NCBI GenBank assembly: GCA_013214975.1
Contig: JABSPR010000396.1
Coordinates: 1-17,335 of the forward strand
DNA length: 17,335 nt
Direction: 5' to 3'
DNA from: Flavobacteriales bacterium
Lineage (GTDB): Bacteria; Bacteroidota; Bacteroidia; DT-38
The position numbers and the translations under genes were made by a program. The notes under the pieces were generated by a model that was not told the DNA's origin, did not search any database, and worked only from the letters and a program-made list of their open reading frames with translations. The stretch's first letter is position 1, and every line of letters starts with the position of its first letter. Below are positions 8,447 through 15,967 of this stretch, piece after piece.

Positions 8447-8955
8447 TACGATTTTCTAAACGTAAGATATTGTTGAATAACCATTATTAGTACAGTGAAC
8501 AATGTGCTGTAAACCGTTCTTAGTAACGTGGAAAAAAAGGAAGTCATTCGGAATATTTCGAGAAAGAAAAGAATAAGATGGTGACAGAACACGAGTATGA
8601 CAGCATAGAATAAAAACCATTGTAGACCCATGTATTTTAACGTTGGTTGGGCGTTAAAATCATAACCTCCTCTAGGCTCTGTGAATTTCAATATCAAGGG
8701 TCGAATAAAGGCTAGGAGTACGCAAGCTGACGAATGTAAGCCGATTGAATCGGAGAAAATGTCGATGCAAAAACCTGTAAAGAAAGCTACAGCTAAAACT
8801 AACCCCTTGGGCATATCAATAGGAAGTAAAAGTAAAATTAGTACGTAAAGAAAAGGGTTTAGGTAACCGCCAAGTTCCACGTTGTTGAGGATTAATACTT
8901 GAAAAAGTATTAATAGAAAAAAACGAAGAATATTTATTCCACTTTCTTTAATCAT
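8446..8955 (-). CDS. mreD: Rod shape-determining protein MreD
   Basis: This 169-residue, very hydrophobic protein has about five to six membrane segments. The FCIDIFSDSIGLH block (62-74) matches the MreD pattern of a helix end with Asp residues and a Gly-His/Ala turn. MreD is an inner membrane part of the elongasome that links MreC and MreB to the RodA-PBP2 synthase. Identity rests on this motif plus its fixed position between mreC and mrdA, since MreD sequences diverge quickly. It overlaps mreC by 8 nt at the start and mrdA by 1 nt at the end. Confidence 0.88.
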   Translation of the reverse strand: MIKESGINILRFFLLILFQVLILNNVELGGYLNPFLYVLILLLLPIDMPKGLVLAVAFFTGFCIDIFSDSIGLHSSACVLLAFIRPLILKFTEPRGGYDFNAQPTLKYMGLQWFLFYAVILVFCHHLILFFLEIFRMTSFFSTLLRTVYSTLFTVLIMVIQQYLTFRKS

Positions 8956-9778
8956 TGTTTTTGGCTTCTAGTTCTATTTTTTCTTTTCCCTTTAAATTAT
9001 TGACGACATAAACATGAGAAAGTTTTTTGAAGTCTAAATAAAGATTTACTTCTACGTTAATAAATAAGCCAGAATTATCATTTTCTGACGTGTCTGCAAA
9101 TCCAATCAACATATTTTCTGGAAAAATACTGGAGAAGGCGGAAGTTGAAATGGTATCACCTTGATTAATCTTAACATGATTTGGGATTTCTTTTAGTAAA
9201 ACTTTATTATAATCATTTCCTTCCCATATTACAGATCCAAAATAATCACTGCTGTTAATTTTCGCACTTATTTTAGAATCAGTATGCAATATGGATACTA
9301 TACTGCTATAGGATTCTGATACATTCTTGACAATGCCAATCACGGCGTCGTTAAAAATAACACCCATTCCTCTTTTTATTCCTTGATTGGAACCTTTGTT
9401 GATTGTAATGTAGTTGGTTCTTTTATTGACAGAATTGTTCACCACTTTGGCAGCAATAAATTCATATTGAGGCTCAAAAGAAGTCACGGTTCGCGAATTC
9501 CCATTCGTTACATCATATCTCATGTACGAGATTTGCGCCATTGATTTTAGCTTCGCGTTTTCTTTCGCTAGGGCATCATTCTTTTTTGTAAGCGCTAAAT
9601 ATCCAGTTAGGTTACTGTAGTTTTCATAGATCTGTCCGATGAATGAATTGGAAGAATTAAAATACGATGCGTTGTGAAAGTCGTTATTTAAAACCAATAG
9701 AGAAATTGAAAAGAATTCGAATGTAACAAACATGAGAAGGAAATAGTGCTTCAGAATAAAAGCTATAATTACCTTCAT
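8948..9778 (-). CDS. mreC: Rod shape-determining protein MreC
   Basis: This 276-residue protein has a bitopic layout: a membrane helix at about residues 11-30, a coiled coil at about 60-82 (LTKKNDALAKENAKLKSM), and a C-terminal beta-rich domain. In that domain the blocks YITINKGSNQGIKRGMGV (123-140) and GIVKNVSESYS are typical of MreC. MreC forms periplasmic filaments that help activate PBP2. The ATG at 9778 gives a short cytoplasmic tail before the helix, as expected. There is a 31-nt gap after mreB, the longest in this operon, and no terminator is evident in it. Confidence 0.93.
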   Translation of the reverse strand: MKVIIAFILKHYFLLMFVTFEFFSISLLVLNNDFHNASYFNSSNSFIGQIYENYSNLTGYLALTKKNDALAKENAKLKSMAQISYMRYDVTNGNSRTVTSFEPQYEFIAAKVVNNSVNKRTNYITINKGSNQGIKRGMGVIFNDAVIGIVKNVSESYSSIVSILHTDSKISAKINSSDYFGSVIWEGNDYNKVLLKEIPNHVKINQGDTISTSAFSSIFPENMLIGFADTSENDNSGLFINVEVNLYLDFKKLSHVYVVNNLKGKEKIELEAKNND

Positions 9779-9809
9779 TTGCTATGTGTTGTTTAATTCT
9801 TTTTTATTG

Positions 9810-10832
9810 TTATCTCAATAAGAATTGGAAATTGTCTACATTTTTAAGCGCAATACTTGTACCCCGTGCAACTGCTCTTAAAGGGTCTTCGGCGACATGT
9901 ACGGGAAGTTTAGTCTTTTTTGCAATTCTTGTATCCAACCCTCGTAACATTGAACCACCACCGGCCAAGTAAATTCCTGTTCTGTATATATCTGCAGATA
10001 ATTCAGGTGGCGTTAATTCCAGTGCGCTGAGTACAGCTTCTTCAATTTTTGCAATTGATTTGTCAAGGCAATAAGATATCTCTGTATATGAAACTAATAT
10101 TTCTTTCGGGATTCCAGTTATTAAATCTCGCCCATGTACTGGGTAGTCTTCTGGAGGATTGTCTAATTCTTCAGATGCCGCGCCGACTTCAATTTTTATT
10201 AATTCAGCAGATCGTTCTCCAATAAGAATACTGTGTTGCTTTCTCATGTATTCTTCAATATCGCTGGTGAAATTATCTCCTGCAACTCGAATAGATTTAT
10301 CACAAACAATTCCTCCAAGAGCAATAACTGCAATTTCGCTAGTACCACCACCGATATCAATTACCATATTTCCTATAGGTTCCTCAACATCTAAACCGAT
10401 ACCGATTGCAGCCGCCATTGGCTCATGAATTAAGTAAACTTCTTTACCGCCGGCATGTTCTGCACTATCACGTACAGCTCTTTTCTCAACCTCAGTAATC
10501 CCTGAAGGAATACAAATAACCATTCGCAAAGAAGGTGTGAAAAATTTACTGGCCGCAGGAATCATTTTAATCATTCCTCTAATCATGTGCTCAGCAGCAT
10601 GGAAATCTGCTATTACACCATTTCTTAAGGGGCGAATTGTAGTAATATTTTCATGCGTTTTACCGTGCATTTGCATGGCTTTCTTACCTACAGCAATTAC
10701 TTTTCCTGACGATCTTTCTATAGCTACAATAGAAGGTTCATCCACAACAACTTTATCGTTATAAAGAATTAGCGTGTTGGCTGTACCAAGATCGATTGCT
10801 ATTTCCTGTGTTAGAAAGTCAAATAATCCCAT
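9810..10832 (-). CDS. mreB: Rod shape-determining actin-like protein MreB
   Basis: This 340-residue actin-fold protein has nucleotide-binding motifs in order: the phosphate 1 loop DLGTANT (14-20), the HEPMAAAIG block with Glu137, the phosphate 2 loop DIGGGTSE (159-166), and the adenosine motif LAGGGSMLRGLD (289-300). The N-terminus MGLFDFL is a short amphipathic segment of the kind that ties MreB to the membrane. MreB filaments guide the elongation machinery around the cell, which suggests a rod-shaped cell or an ancestor of one. It sits 9 nt after purH and 31 nt before mreC. Length and motifs are standard. Confidence 0.97.
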   Translation of the reverse strand: MGLFDFLTQEIAIDLGTANTLILYNDKVVVDEPSIVAIERSSGKVIAVGKKAMQMHGKTHENITTIRPLRNGVIADFHAAEHMIRGMIKMIPAASKFFTPSLRMVICIPSGITEVEKRAVRDSAEHAGGKEVYLIHEPMAAAIGIGLDVEEPIGNMVIDIGGGTSEIAVIALGGIVCDKSIRVAGDNFTSDIEEYMRKQHSILIGERSAELIKIEVGAASEELDNPPEDYPVHGRDLITGIPKEILVSYTEISYCLDKSIAKIEEAVLSALELTPPELSADIYRTGIYLAGGGSMLRGLDTRIAKKTKLPVHVAEDPLRAVARGTSIALKNVDNFQFLLR

Positions 10833-10841
10833 ATCTTCTTG

Positions 10842-12356
10842 TTAGTGTTTAAAATGTCTAGTACCAGTTATTACCATGGATATCCCATTATCATTACAAT
10901 AGTCAATAGAGTCTTTATCCTTAATCGATCCTCCCGGGTGAATTACAGATGTGATACCGGCATTACCTGCAATTTCCACACAATCAGGGAAAGGGAAGAA
11001 AGCGTCAGATGCCATAACAGCACCGTTTAGGTCAAATTTAAATGAAGTTGCTTTGTTTATGGCTTGATGTAAAGCGTCTACTCGAGATGTTTGTCCAGTT
11101 CCGCTTGCAAGTAATTGTTTGTTTTTGGCTAAAACGATCGTGTTTGATTTGGTGTGTTTGGCTAGTTTGTTAGCAAATTCAAGATCCGATAATTCTTGTG
11201 CTGATGGAGAAGCATCCGTTCCTTTTTGAAAATCAGGTATAGATGTCATCTCTAAATCCTGATCTTGTTGAAGAACACCATTTAGCACGCTTCTAAATTG
11301 TTTGCGTTTTGGTGTTCCTTGTTTTTGTACTAAAATAATTCGATTCTTCTTAGATTTTAAAATATCTAATGTTCCCTCCTCATAGCCTGGTGCAATTAAT
11401 ACTTCGCAAAACAATTTGTTGATTTCATTAGCTACATTAATAGTGATATTTCTATTTGTAATAAGTACTCCTCCAAAAGCAGAAACAGGATCACCAGCTA
11501 AAGCATCGTTGTAAGCGTCTAGTAAGTTGTCTCGAGATGCCAAGCCACAAGCATTGTTATGCTTTAAGATTACGAATGTCGTTTCGGTAAATTCTGCAAT
11601 TAAATTCGTTGCAGCGTCAAGATCTAATAGATTGTTGTATGAAAGCTCTTTCCCGTTAAACTGTTCGAACATCTCATCTAAGTTGCCATAGAATGTTCCT
11701 TGTTGATGTGGGTTTTCGCCATAACGTAAGGATCTACTTCCTGAAGTGTTCTCTTGAAATACTTCATTTTTGTCTTTGTGGAAATAGTTAAAAATGGCGG
11801 TGTCATAAGTAGAAGAAATTTGAAATGCCTTTTCAGCGAGCGCTTTTCTTTGCTCTAAATTAGTTTCTCCATTTTGCTCATTGAGTAAATTCAACAAAGT
11901 CGGATATTCATTCCTTGAAGGGACTATTACAACGTCGTTGAAATTTTTGGCTGTTGCCCGGATTAAAGAAATTCCTCCGATATCTATTTTTTCAATTATT
12001 TCTTGCTCTGATCCACCACCTGAAACAGTTTCCGAAAAGGGGTATAGGTCAACAATAACTAGATCGATTTCTGGGATATCAAATTCTTCCAATTGTTTAA
12101 TATCACCCTCATCATCTCGTCTACTAAGTATTCCGCCAAATATTTTTGGATGAAGAGTTTTGACCCTGCCTCCTAGTATAGAAGGGTAAGAAGTAAGGTT
12201 TTCAACAGCGACAACTTCGATACCCAGTTTCTCAATAAATTCTTGTGTTCCTCCAGTGGAGTATATGCGAATATTTAAGTCGTTTAATCTTCTTGCAATA
12301 TCTTCGAGATTATCCTTGTAAAATACTGATATTAGGGCGTTTTTAATTTTTTTCAA
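10842..12356 (-). CDS. purH: Bifunctional AICAR transformylase/IMP cyclohydrolase PurH
   Basis: This 504-residue enzyme catalyses the last two steps of IMP synthesis. The N-terminal MGS-like IMP cyclohydrolase domain (about 1-130) contains YSTGGTQEF (32-40) and GGRVKTLHPKIFGG (62-75). The C-terminal AICAR formyltransferase domain contains RYGENPHQ (211-218), KHNNACG (265-271, with the catalytic Lys-His pair), DPVSAFGG (289-296), FFPFPDCVEIA and VIHPGGSIKD. It begins with TTG at 12356-12354: reading upstream in frame, a TGA is reached after six codons with no ATG, GTG or TTG. The resulting N-terminus (MKKIKNALISVFYK) fits family starts well. It is the promoter-proximal gene before mreB, an order found widely in Bacteroidota. 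Confidence 0.95.
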   Translation of the reverse strand: MKKIKNALISVFYKDNLEDIARRLNDLNIRIYSTGGTQEFIEKLGIEVVAVENLTSYPSILGGRVKTLHPKIFGGILSRRDDEGDIKQLEEFDIPEIDLVIVDLYPFSETVSGGGSEQEIIEKIDIGGISLIRATAKNFNDVVIVPSRNEYPTLLNLLNEQNGETNLEQRKALAEKAFQISSTYDTAIFNYFHKDKNEVFQENTSGSRSLRYGENPHQQGTFYGNLDEMFEQFNGKELSYNNLLDLDAATNLIAEFTETTFVILKHNNACGLASRDNLLDAYNDALAGDPVSAFGGVLITNRNITINVANEINKLFCEVLIAPGYEEGTLDILKSKKNRIILVQKQGTPKRKQFRSVLNGVLQQDQDLEMTSIPDFQKGTDASPSAQELSDLEFANKLAKHTKSNTIVLAKNKQLLASGTGQTSRVDALHQAINKATSFKFDLNGAVMASDAFFPFPDCVEIAGNAGITSVIHPGGSIKDKDSIDYCNDNGISMVITGTRHFKH

Positions 12357-12385
12357 TCGCTTATTAATTGTAATTCATATGCTTA

Positions 12386-12416
12386 CAAGTTTAGAAAATA
12401 TTAGAGCACAAAACAA
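12386..12416 (-). promoter_or_regulatory. Candidate promoter for the purH-mre-rodA operon
   Basis: On the minus strand there is TTG (plus-strand 12416-12414), then 20 nt, then TAAACTTG (12393-12386). This fits the Bacteroidota sigma-70 pattern of TTG and TAnnTTTG about 19 nt apart, with one mismatch in the -7 element. Transcription would start near 12379, giving a leader of roughly 20-25 nt before the purH TTG. It lies in the 167-nt gap between purH and the divergent PhoX-like gene. I see no recognisable purine repressor site or riboswitch in this gap. Confidence 0.42.
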
Positions 12417-12511
12417 TGTTTTATATATGCCCATATCAGATGTTACGAACAATTTAAAGTTAATTTCATACGGTAGAAGAGTGGATTTTCAAGAGACGTA
12501 TTAAAAGTTTA

Positions 12512-12520
12512 TACCTTTAG
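12512..12520 (+). promoter_or_regulatory. Possible -7 element for the PhoX-like gene
   Basis: TACCTTTAG at 12512-12520 resembles TAnnTTTG and ends 3 nt before the ATG at 12524. If used, the transcript would start at or next to the start codon, giving a leaderless or nearly leaderless mRNA. I do not see a convincing -33 TTG at the right distance, since the bases near 12486-12490 read TTTTC. No clear Pho-box-like direct repeat is visible upstream. Confidence 0.33.
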
Positions 12521-12523
12521 TAA

Positions 12524-14077
12524 ATGAGAATATCAATTATTCTTTTATGGTTTTACTGTGCCTCTGTTTTTGGACAAAGCAATATTGGCGATTTTCAATC
12601 GCTTGAACCATTATCGCAATCAACAAACTTTTTAATCCCTACTACACACCAATTTCAAAAATTGATTGAACAAGGGGATCCTTTAACCGAAGGTGGAACA
12701 TTGCAAGATTTGGTTGATTTTACAGGATATGTTCCAATAAATGGGAGTAGCACAAATGGGTACTTAAGTATTAATTCCGAATTATCTCCAGGAGGATTGG
12801 CAATCTTAGAAATAAATTTGAATCCGATAACGAATATATGGGAGATAACATCTTCTCAGAATGTTGATTTTGCCAGTGTAGAAGGTACTGCTAGAAACTG
12901 TTCTGGAACTGTCACTCCTTGGAATACGGTAATTACATCTGAAGAAGTAATCTCGACTACTGATAATAATATTGATGGATATTATGATTTGGGATGGAAT
13001 GTAGAAATTGATCCTGTAACCAAATCTGTTATTGGAAAACTCTGGGCTCTTGGGAATTTTAGACACGAGAACGTTGTAGTACATACCAATGAAAGAACAG
13101 TTTATCAAGGTGCCGATTCTAATCCAGGATATTTGTACAAATTTGTTGCCGACAACGCTCAAGATTTAAGCAGTGGGTTACTTTATGTTTATAGTGGCTT
13201 AAAGGATGGTCCAGGGAATTGGATATTACTAGATAATACGACTACGAATGATAGAAACACCACTTTAATTCAGAGCGCAAACGTTGGAGGAACGGTTTTT
13301 AATGGAATTGAAGATGTGGAAATTGGACCAAATGGATGGGTATATTTTACGGTAAAAGGAGAAAATCAGATTTATAGATTTCAAGATTCAGATCCAATCA
13401 CTGGCACTGTGGTTACGTTGATGGAAACATATGTGGGTAATATGTCTTATCAAATCACACATCCAAATGGTGTGTCAACCGAAGCATGGGGAGCTGGAAA
13501 TGATAATCTCGCATTTGACGGCGATGGAAATTTATGGGTTCTACAAGATGGAGGCAAGTTTTATATTTGGGTAGTTGAGAATGGACATACACAGTTAGAT
13601 CCTAAGGTTAAGATATTTGGAAATACACCAACCTCTGCTGAGCCAACAGGAATAACTTTTTCACCCGATTATAAGTATTTATTCATGTCTATTCAACATC
13701 CAAATCCAGGAAACGGCTATTCTTCACAAATGGATGTCGAGGGAAATCCGATAGGGTTTGAGAAAGATATAACGTTGGTAATATCAAGGGTAGACATCAA
13801 CGGACCTGCCACATCGATTGAGCAAATAGATAAGGTCACTGTTGTTCTATACCCGAATCCTTTTAAAAATGAGTTGAATATACATCTCGGAAAGTATATG
13901 GATAATGTGCATATTGAACTTAGAAATACAATGGGCTCAATTATTGTTGAGCAAAGGTATAATCAAGTAAAAGAATTCAATCTTCATATTCCAGAAATAC
14001 CACAAGGAATTTATATTGTTGTAGTGAGGTCTAAAGATTCTGTTATAACGACGCGGAAAGTCTTCCTGAAGAGATAG
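12524..14077 (+). CDS. Secreted PhoX-like (DUF839) protein with T9SS sorting domain
   Basis: This 517-residue protein starts with a Sec-type signal peptide (about residues 1-17, cleavage likely after VFG or FGQ). The main domain carries the conserved blocks of the DUF839/PhoX family in order: NCSGTVTPW (125-133) with TSEE (138-141), GWNVEIDP, GNFRHENV (177-184), GADSNPGYLYKFV (196-208), GIEDVEIGPNG (261-271), DNLAFDGDGNLWV (327-339) and SIQHPNPG (389-396). PhoX enzymes are calcium-dependent, iron-containing phosphomonoesterases with a beta-propeller fold, and Cys126 matches the Cys of the NC-x-G-x-TPW block. The C-terminus from YPNPFKNELNI (443 on) to KVFLKR is a type A T9SS sorting domain, so the protein is probably exported through the outer membrane and attached to or released from the surface. 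Typical PhoX uses a Tat signal, but no twin arginine is seen here. Phosphatase activity is inferred from the family. Confidence 0.85.
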   Translation: MRISIILLWFYCASVFGQSNIGDFQSLEPLSQSTNFLIPTTHQFQKLIEQGDPLTEGGTLQDLVDFTGYVPINGSSTNGYLSINSELSPGGLAILEINLNPITNIWEITSSQNVDFASVEGTARNCSGTVTPWNTVITSEEVISTTDNNIDGYYDLGWNVEIDPVTKSVIGKLWALGNFRHENVVVHTNERTVYQGADSNPGYLYKFVADNAQDLSSGLLYVYSGLKDGPGNWILLDNTTTNDRNTTLIQSANVGGTVFNGIEDVEIGPNGWVYFTVKGENQIYRFQDSDPITGTVVTLMETYVGNMSYQITHPNGVSTEAWGAGNDNLAFDGDGNLWVLQDGGKFYIWVVENGHTQLDPKVKIFGNTPTSAEPTGITFSPDYKYLFMSIQHPNPGNGYSSQMDVEGNPIGFEKDITLVISRVDINGPATSIEQIDKVTVVLYPNPFKNELNIHLGKYMDNVHIELRNTMGSIIVEQRYNQVKEFNLHIPEIPQGIYIVVVRSKDSVITTRKVFLKR

Positions 14078-14080
14078 TAG

Positions 14081-15967
14081 ATGTTATCAAGTTTCAATTC
14101 CAGTTTCAATTCGTTCGATGAAAATTCCTCTAAGTGGAATCAATTCCTTGCGGCTGTAATCATAACCGTTTTTACGTTTCCCGAATTCCAACCAAACTAC
14201 ACAACAGGGATTGATGGCTCTTATGCCTGGGCGTTCAATTATCTTTTTCAAAGTGATTTTAATTCACTTTTAGATCTTCGTTTTCCAATTAGCTTCTTGG
14301 GGTTTTTAAGAATGCCAACAACAGAAGGGGTTAATCTGATTTATGCGTCAATCTTTCATTTCGGATTAAAGGTTGGTTTTGTATTGTCTTTTTTTTCTTA
14401 CTCATCCAATTATTTCAAATCGAAATTTGTACCAATTTTGCTGTGTTCTTCGATTTGTTTTTTTGCTAATCTCGATGTATTGCTCATCGGAGTTGCAGTA
14501 TTGGGCTGTTTGAAATATGGAGAATCACCAAAACCGTACTTGATTTATTTGGTATCTGTAACGGCGGCCTTAGGTTTCTCAATTCGCTTTTCAATCGGTA
14601 TCTCAATTCTTTCTACCCTCATATTTGCTATTATCGTCAATCTAGTTAAGCGGAAAAACTACATTGGTGCTGCAGGAGATTTCTTTGTTTCAGTAGCCAT
14701 TATTGTACTAGTCCTGATTGTTCCCTTTTGTGGAGTGGATGGGCTAATTGAATATTTCGAATCCGGAATAAATATCTCCTTTGGTTATTCCGAATCGTTA
14801 TCGTTACAACCGAAAAACAATCGATTGCAGCTTTTGGGTTTTCTATTTCCTATATTTTATTTATTCGTTTTTACAATACAACAATCGAATTCAAGAGCAC
14901 TACTAATACTAATTCCGTCTTTGTTTTTAATGTGGAAGCATGGTATGGTAAGAGAAGATTTTTCGCATTACTCAATGTTATGGTACTATGCATTATTCTT
15001 TTGGGGAGTAGTACTTGTTTCGACGGAAATGCAAAAGAGAAAGACGTTCTTATTAGCATGTATTTCTCTTTGGGCGTTATCGGCGAATGCTTCAAATACG
15101 TATGGGGCAAAGGCATTAAATCATGAGAAAAATGGTGTGTATAATTTGATGAATATCTCTTTTGGTTATTCTGAATGGTTCGATAAAAACGAAAATATTT
15201 CGACAAAAAAGGTCTCTATAAATATTTTACCTGATTCGGTTTTGGAATTAATTGGATCCAATACTATAGATATATACCCTTGGGATTTATGTTATATCCC
15301 TGCCAATAATTTGAATTGGAAACCGCGCTCTACTCTACAAAGTGTAAGTTTTGGTAGTTGGTACGATAGGGAGGATTCAAAGGGATTCAGCTTAGAAACC
15401 GGACCTGGATTTGTTATTTGGCACAAGGTTAAAGATAAGGGGGGAAGCGAGTTTGCATCTATAGATGGACGTTCTATATTGAATGATAACCCACTTGCAA
15501 CACAGCAGATAATTCAAAACTATTCACGTGTTTACGAGAATTCAAACATTTTACTTTTCAAGAAAAAAAGCCAACGAAAAATTTCCCGAAAAGAAACTGC
15601 AGAAAAGATAAAAGTTAAGTGGAATTCCTGGATTGAGATACTGAAAAGTAAAAATGGGATTAAAAGAATGAAGGTGTATTCTAATTTAAATTACTACGGT
15701 ATGCTCAAGAGTTTCTTATATAAATCGGAAGAGTACTTGATTGATTATAGTTTCAATGATGGGTCAATAATTACTTATCGTTATATCCCAAGTACAGCCC
15801 GAGATGGAATTTGGATACACCCTTTTAATAGTCTATATGATCTTGATAATGAAAATGGTGATGTGGTTAAAGTAAGATTGAGGTGTAGTAAACCTTCTGT
15901 TAATTCGGACTTCTTAGAAATTCAATTTGAGAATTCTTCTTTTCTAGACTCCATGGTTTCGGAGTGA
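14081..15967 (+). CDS. Large polytopic membrane protein, possibly GT-C-like glycosyltransferase
   Basis: This 628-residue protein is not firmly recognised. It has a Ser/Asn-rich N-terminus and then about nine to ten hydrophobic segments between residues 20 and 335. The C-terminal part of about 290 residues is soluble, probably extracytoplasmic, and rich in Trp, Tyr and Asn. The first loop after helix 1 holds acidic residues in TTGIDGSYAWAFNYLF (41-56), and a basic-acidic block KHGMVREDFSHYS (286-298) precedes a late helix. Many short helices with an acidic first external loop recall GT-C glycosyltransferases that use lipid-linked sugars, but no diagnostic motif proves it. The octapeptide NISFGYSE occurs twice (231-238, 358-365). 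It starts 3 nt after the PhoX-like gene, following a tandem TAG TAG, so an operon is likely. Its last 46 nt overlap the opposite-strand GT2 gene. Confidence 0.72.
   Translation: MLSSFNSSFNSFDENSSKWNQFLAAVIITVFTFPEFQPNYTTGIDGSYAWAFNYLFQSDFNSLLDLRFPISFLGFLRMPTTEGVNLIYASIFHFGLKVGFVLSFFSYSSNYFKSKFVPILLCSSICFFANLDVLLIGVAVLGCLKYGESPKPYLIYLVSVTAALGFSIRFSIGISILSTLIFAIIVNLVKRKNYIGAAGDFFVSVAIIVLVLIVPFCGVDGLIEYFESGINISFGYSESLSLQPKNNRLQLLGFLFPIFYLFVFTIQQSNSRALLILIPSLFLMWKHGMVREDFSHYSMLWYYALFFWGVVLVSTEMQKRKTFLLACISLWALSANASNTYGAKALNHEKNGVYNLMNISFGYSEWFDKNENISTKKVSINILPDSVLELIGSNTIDIYPWDLCYIPANNLNWKPRSTLQSVSFGSWYDREDSKGFSLETGPGFVIWHKVKDKGGSEFASIDGRSILNDNPLATQQIIQNYSRVYENSNILLFKKKSQRKISRKETAEKIKVKWNSWIEILKSKNGIKRMKVYSNLNYYGMLKSFLYKSEEYLIDYSFNDGSIITYRYIPSTARDGIWIHPFNSLYDLDNENGDVVKVRLRCSKPSVNSDFLEIQFENSSFLDSMVSE
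14090..14112 (+). repeat. Short tandem repeat in the 5' end of the membrane protein gene
   Basis: The 11-mer AGTTTCAATTC occurs at 14090-14100 and again at 14102-14112, a 12-nt period. It encodes SSFN SSFN near the N-terminus. The period is a multiple of three, so changes in copy number would not shift the frame. It is probably a minor local duplication. Confidence 0.6.
14771..15176 (+). repeat. Dispersed 25-nt intragenic repeat (NISFGYSE coding)
   Basis: The 25-nt stretches at 14771-14795 and 15152-15176 differ at only two positions, both synonymous C/T changes, and lie in the same reading frame of one gene. Both encode Asn-Ile-Ser-Phe-Gly-Tyr-Ser-Glu, and both appear to be in extramembrane loops. 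The coordinates span both copies together with the unrelated sequence between them. Confidence 0.75.

Noticed and set aside
12806..13162. 118-codon minus-strand ORF inside the PhoX-like gene
   Set aside because: It lies fully antisense to conserved PhoX blocks and its translation shows no domain-like pattern.
14871..15206. 111-codon minus-strand ORF inside the membrane protein gene
   Set aside because: It is antisense to a frame with clear membrane helices and has no motif of its own. It is most likely a shadow.
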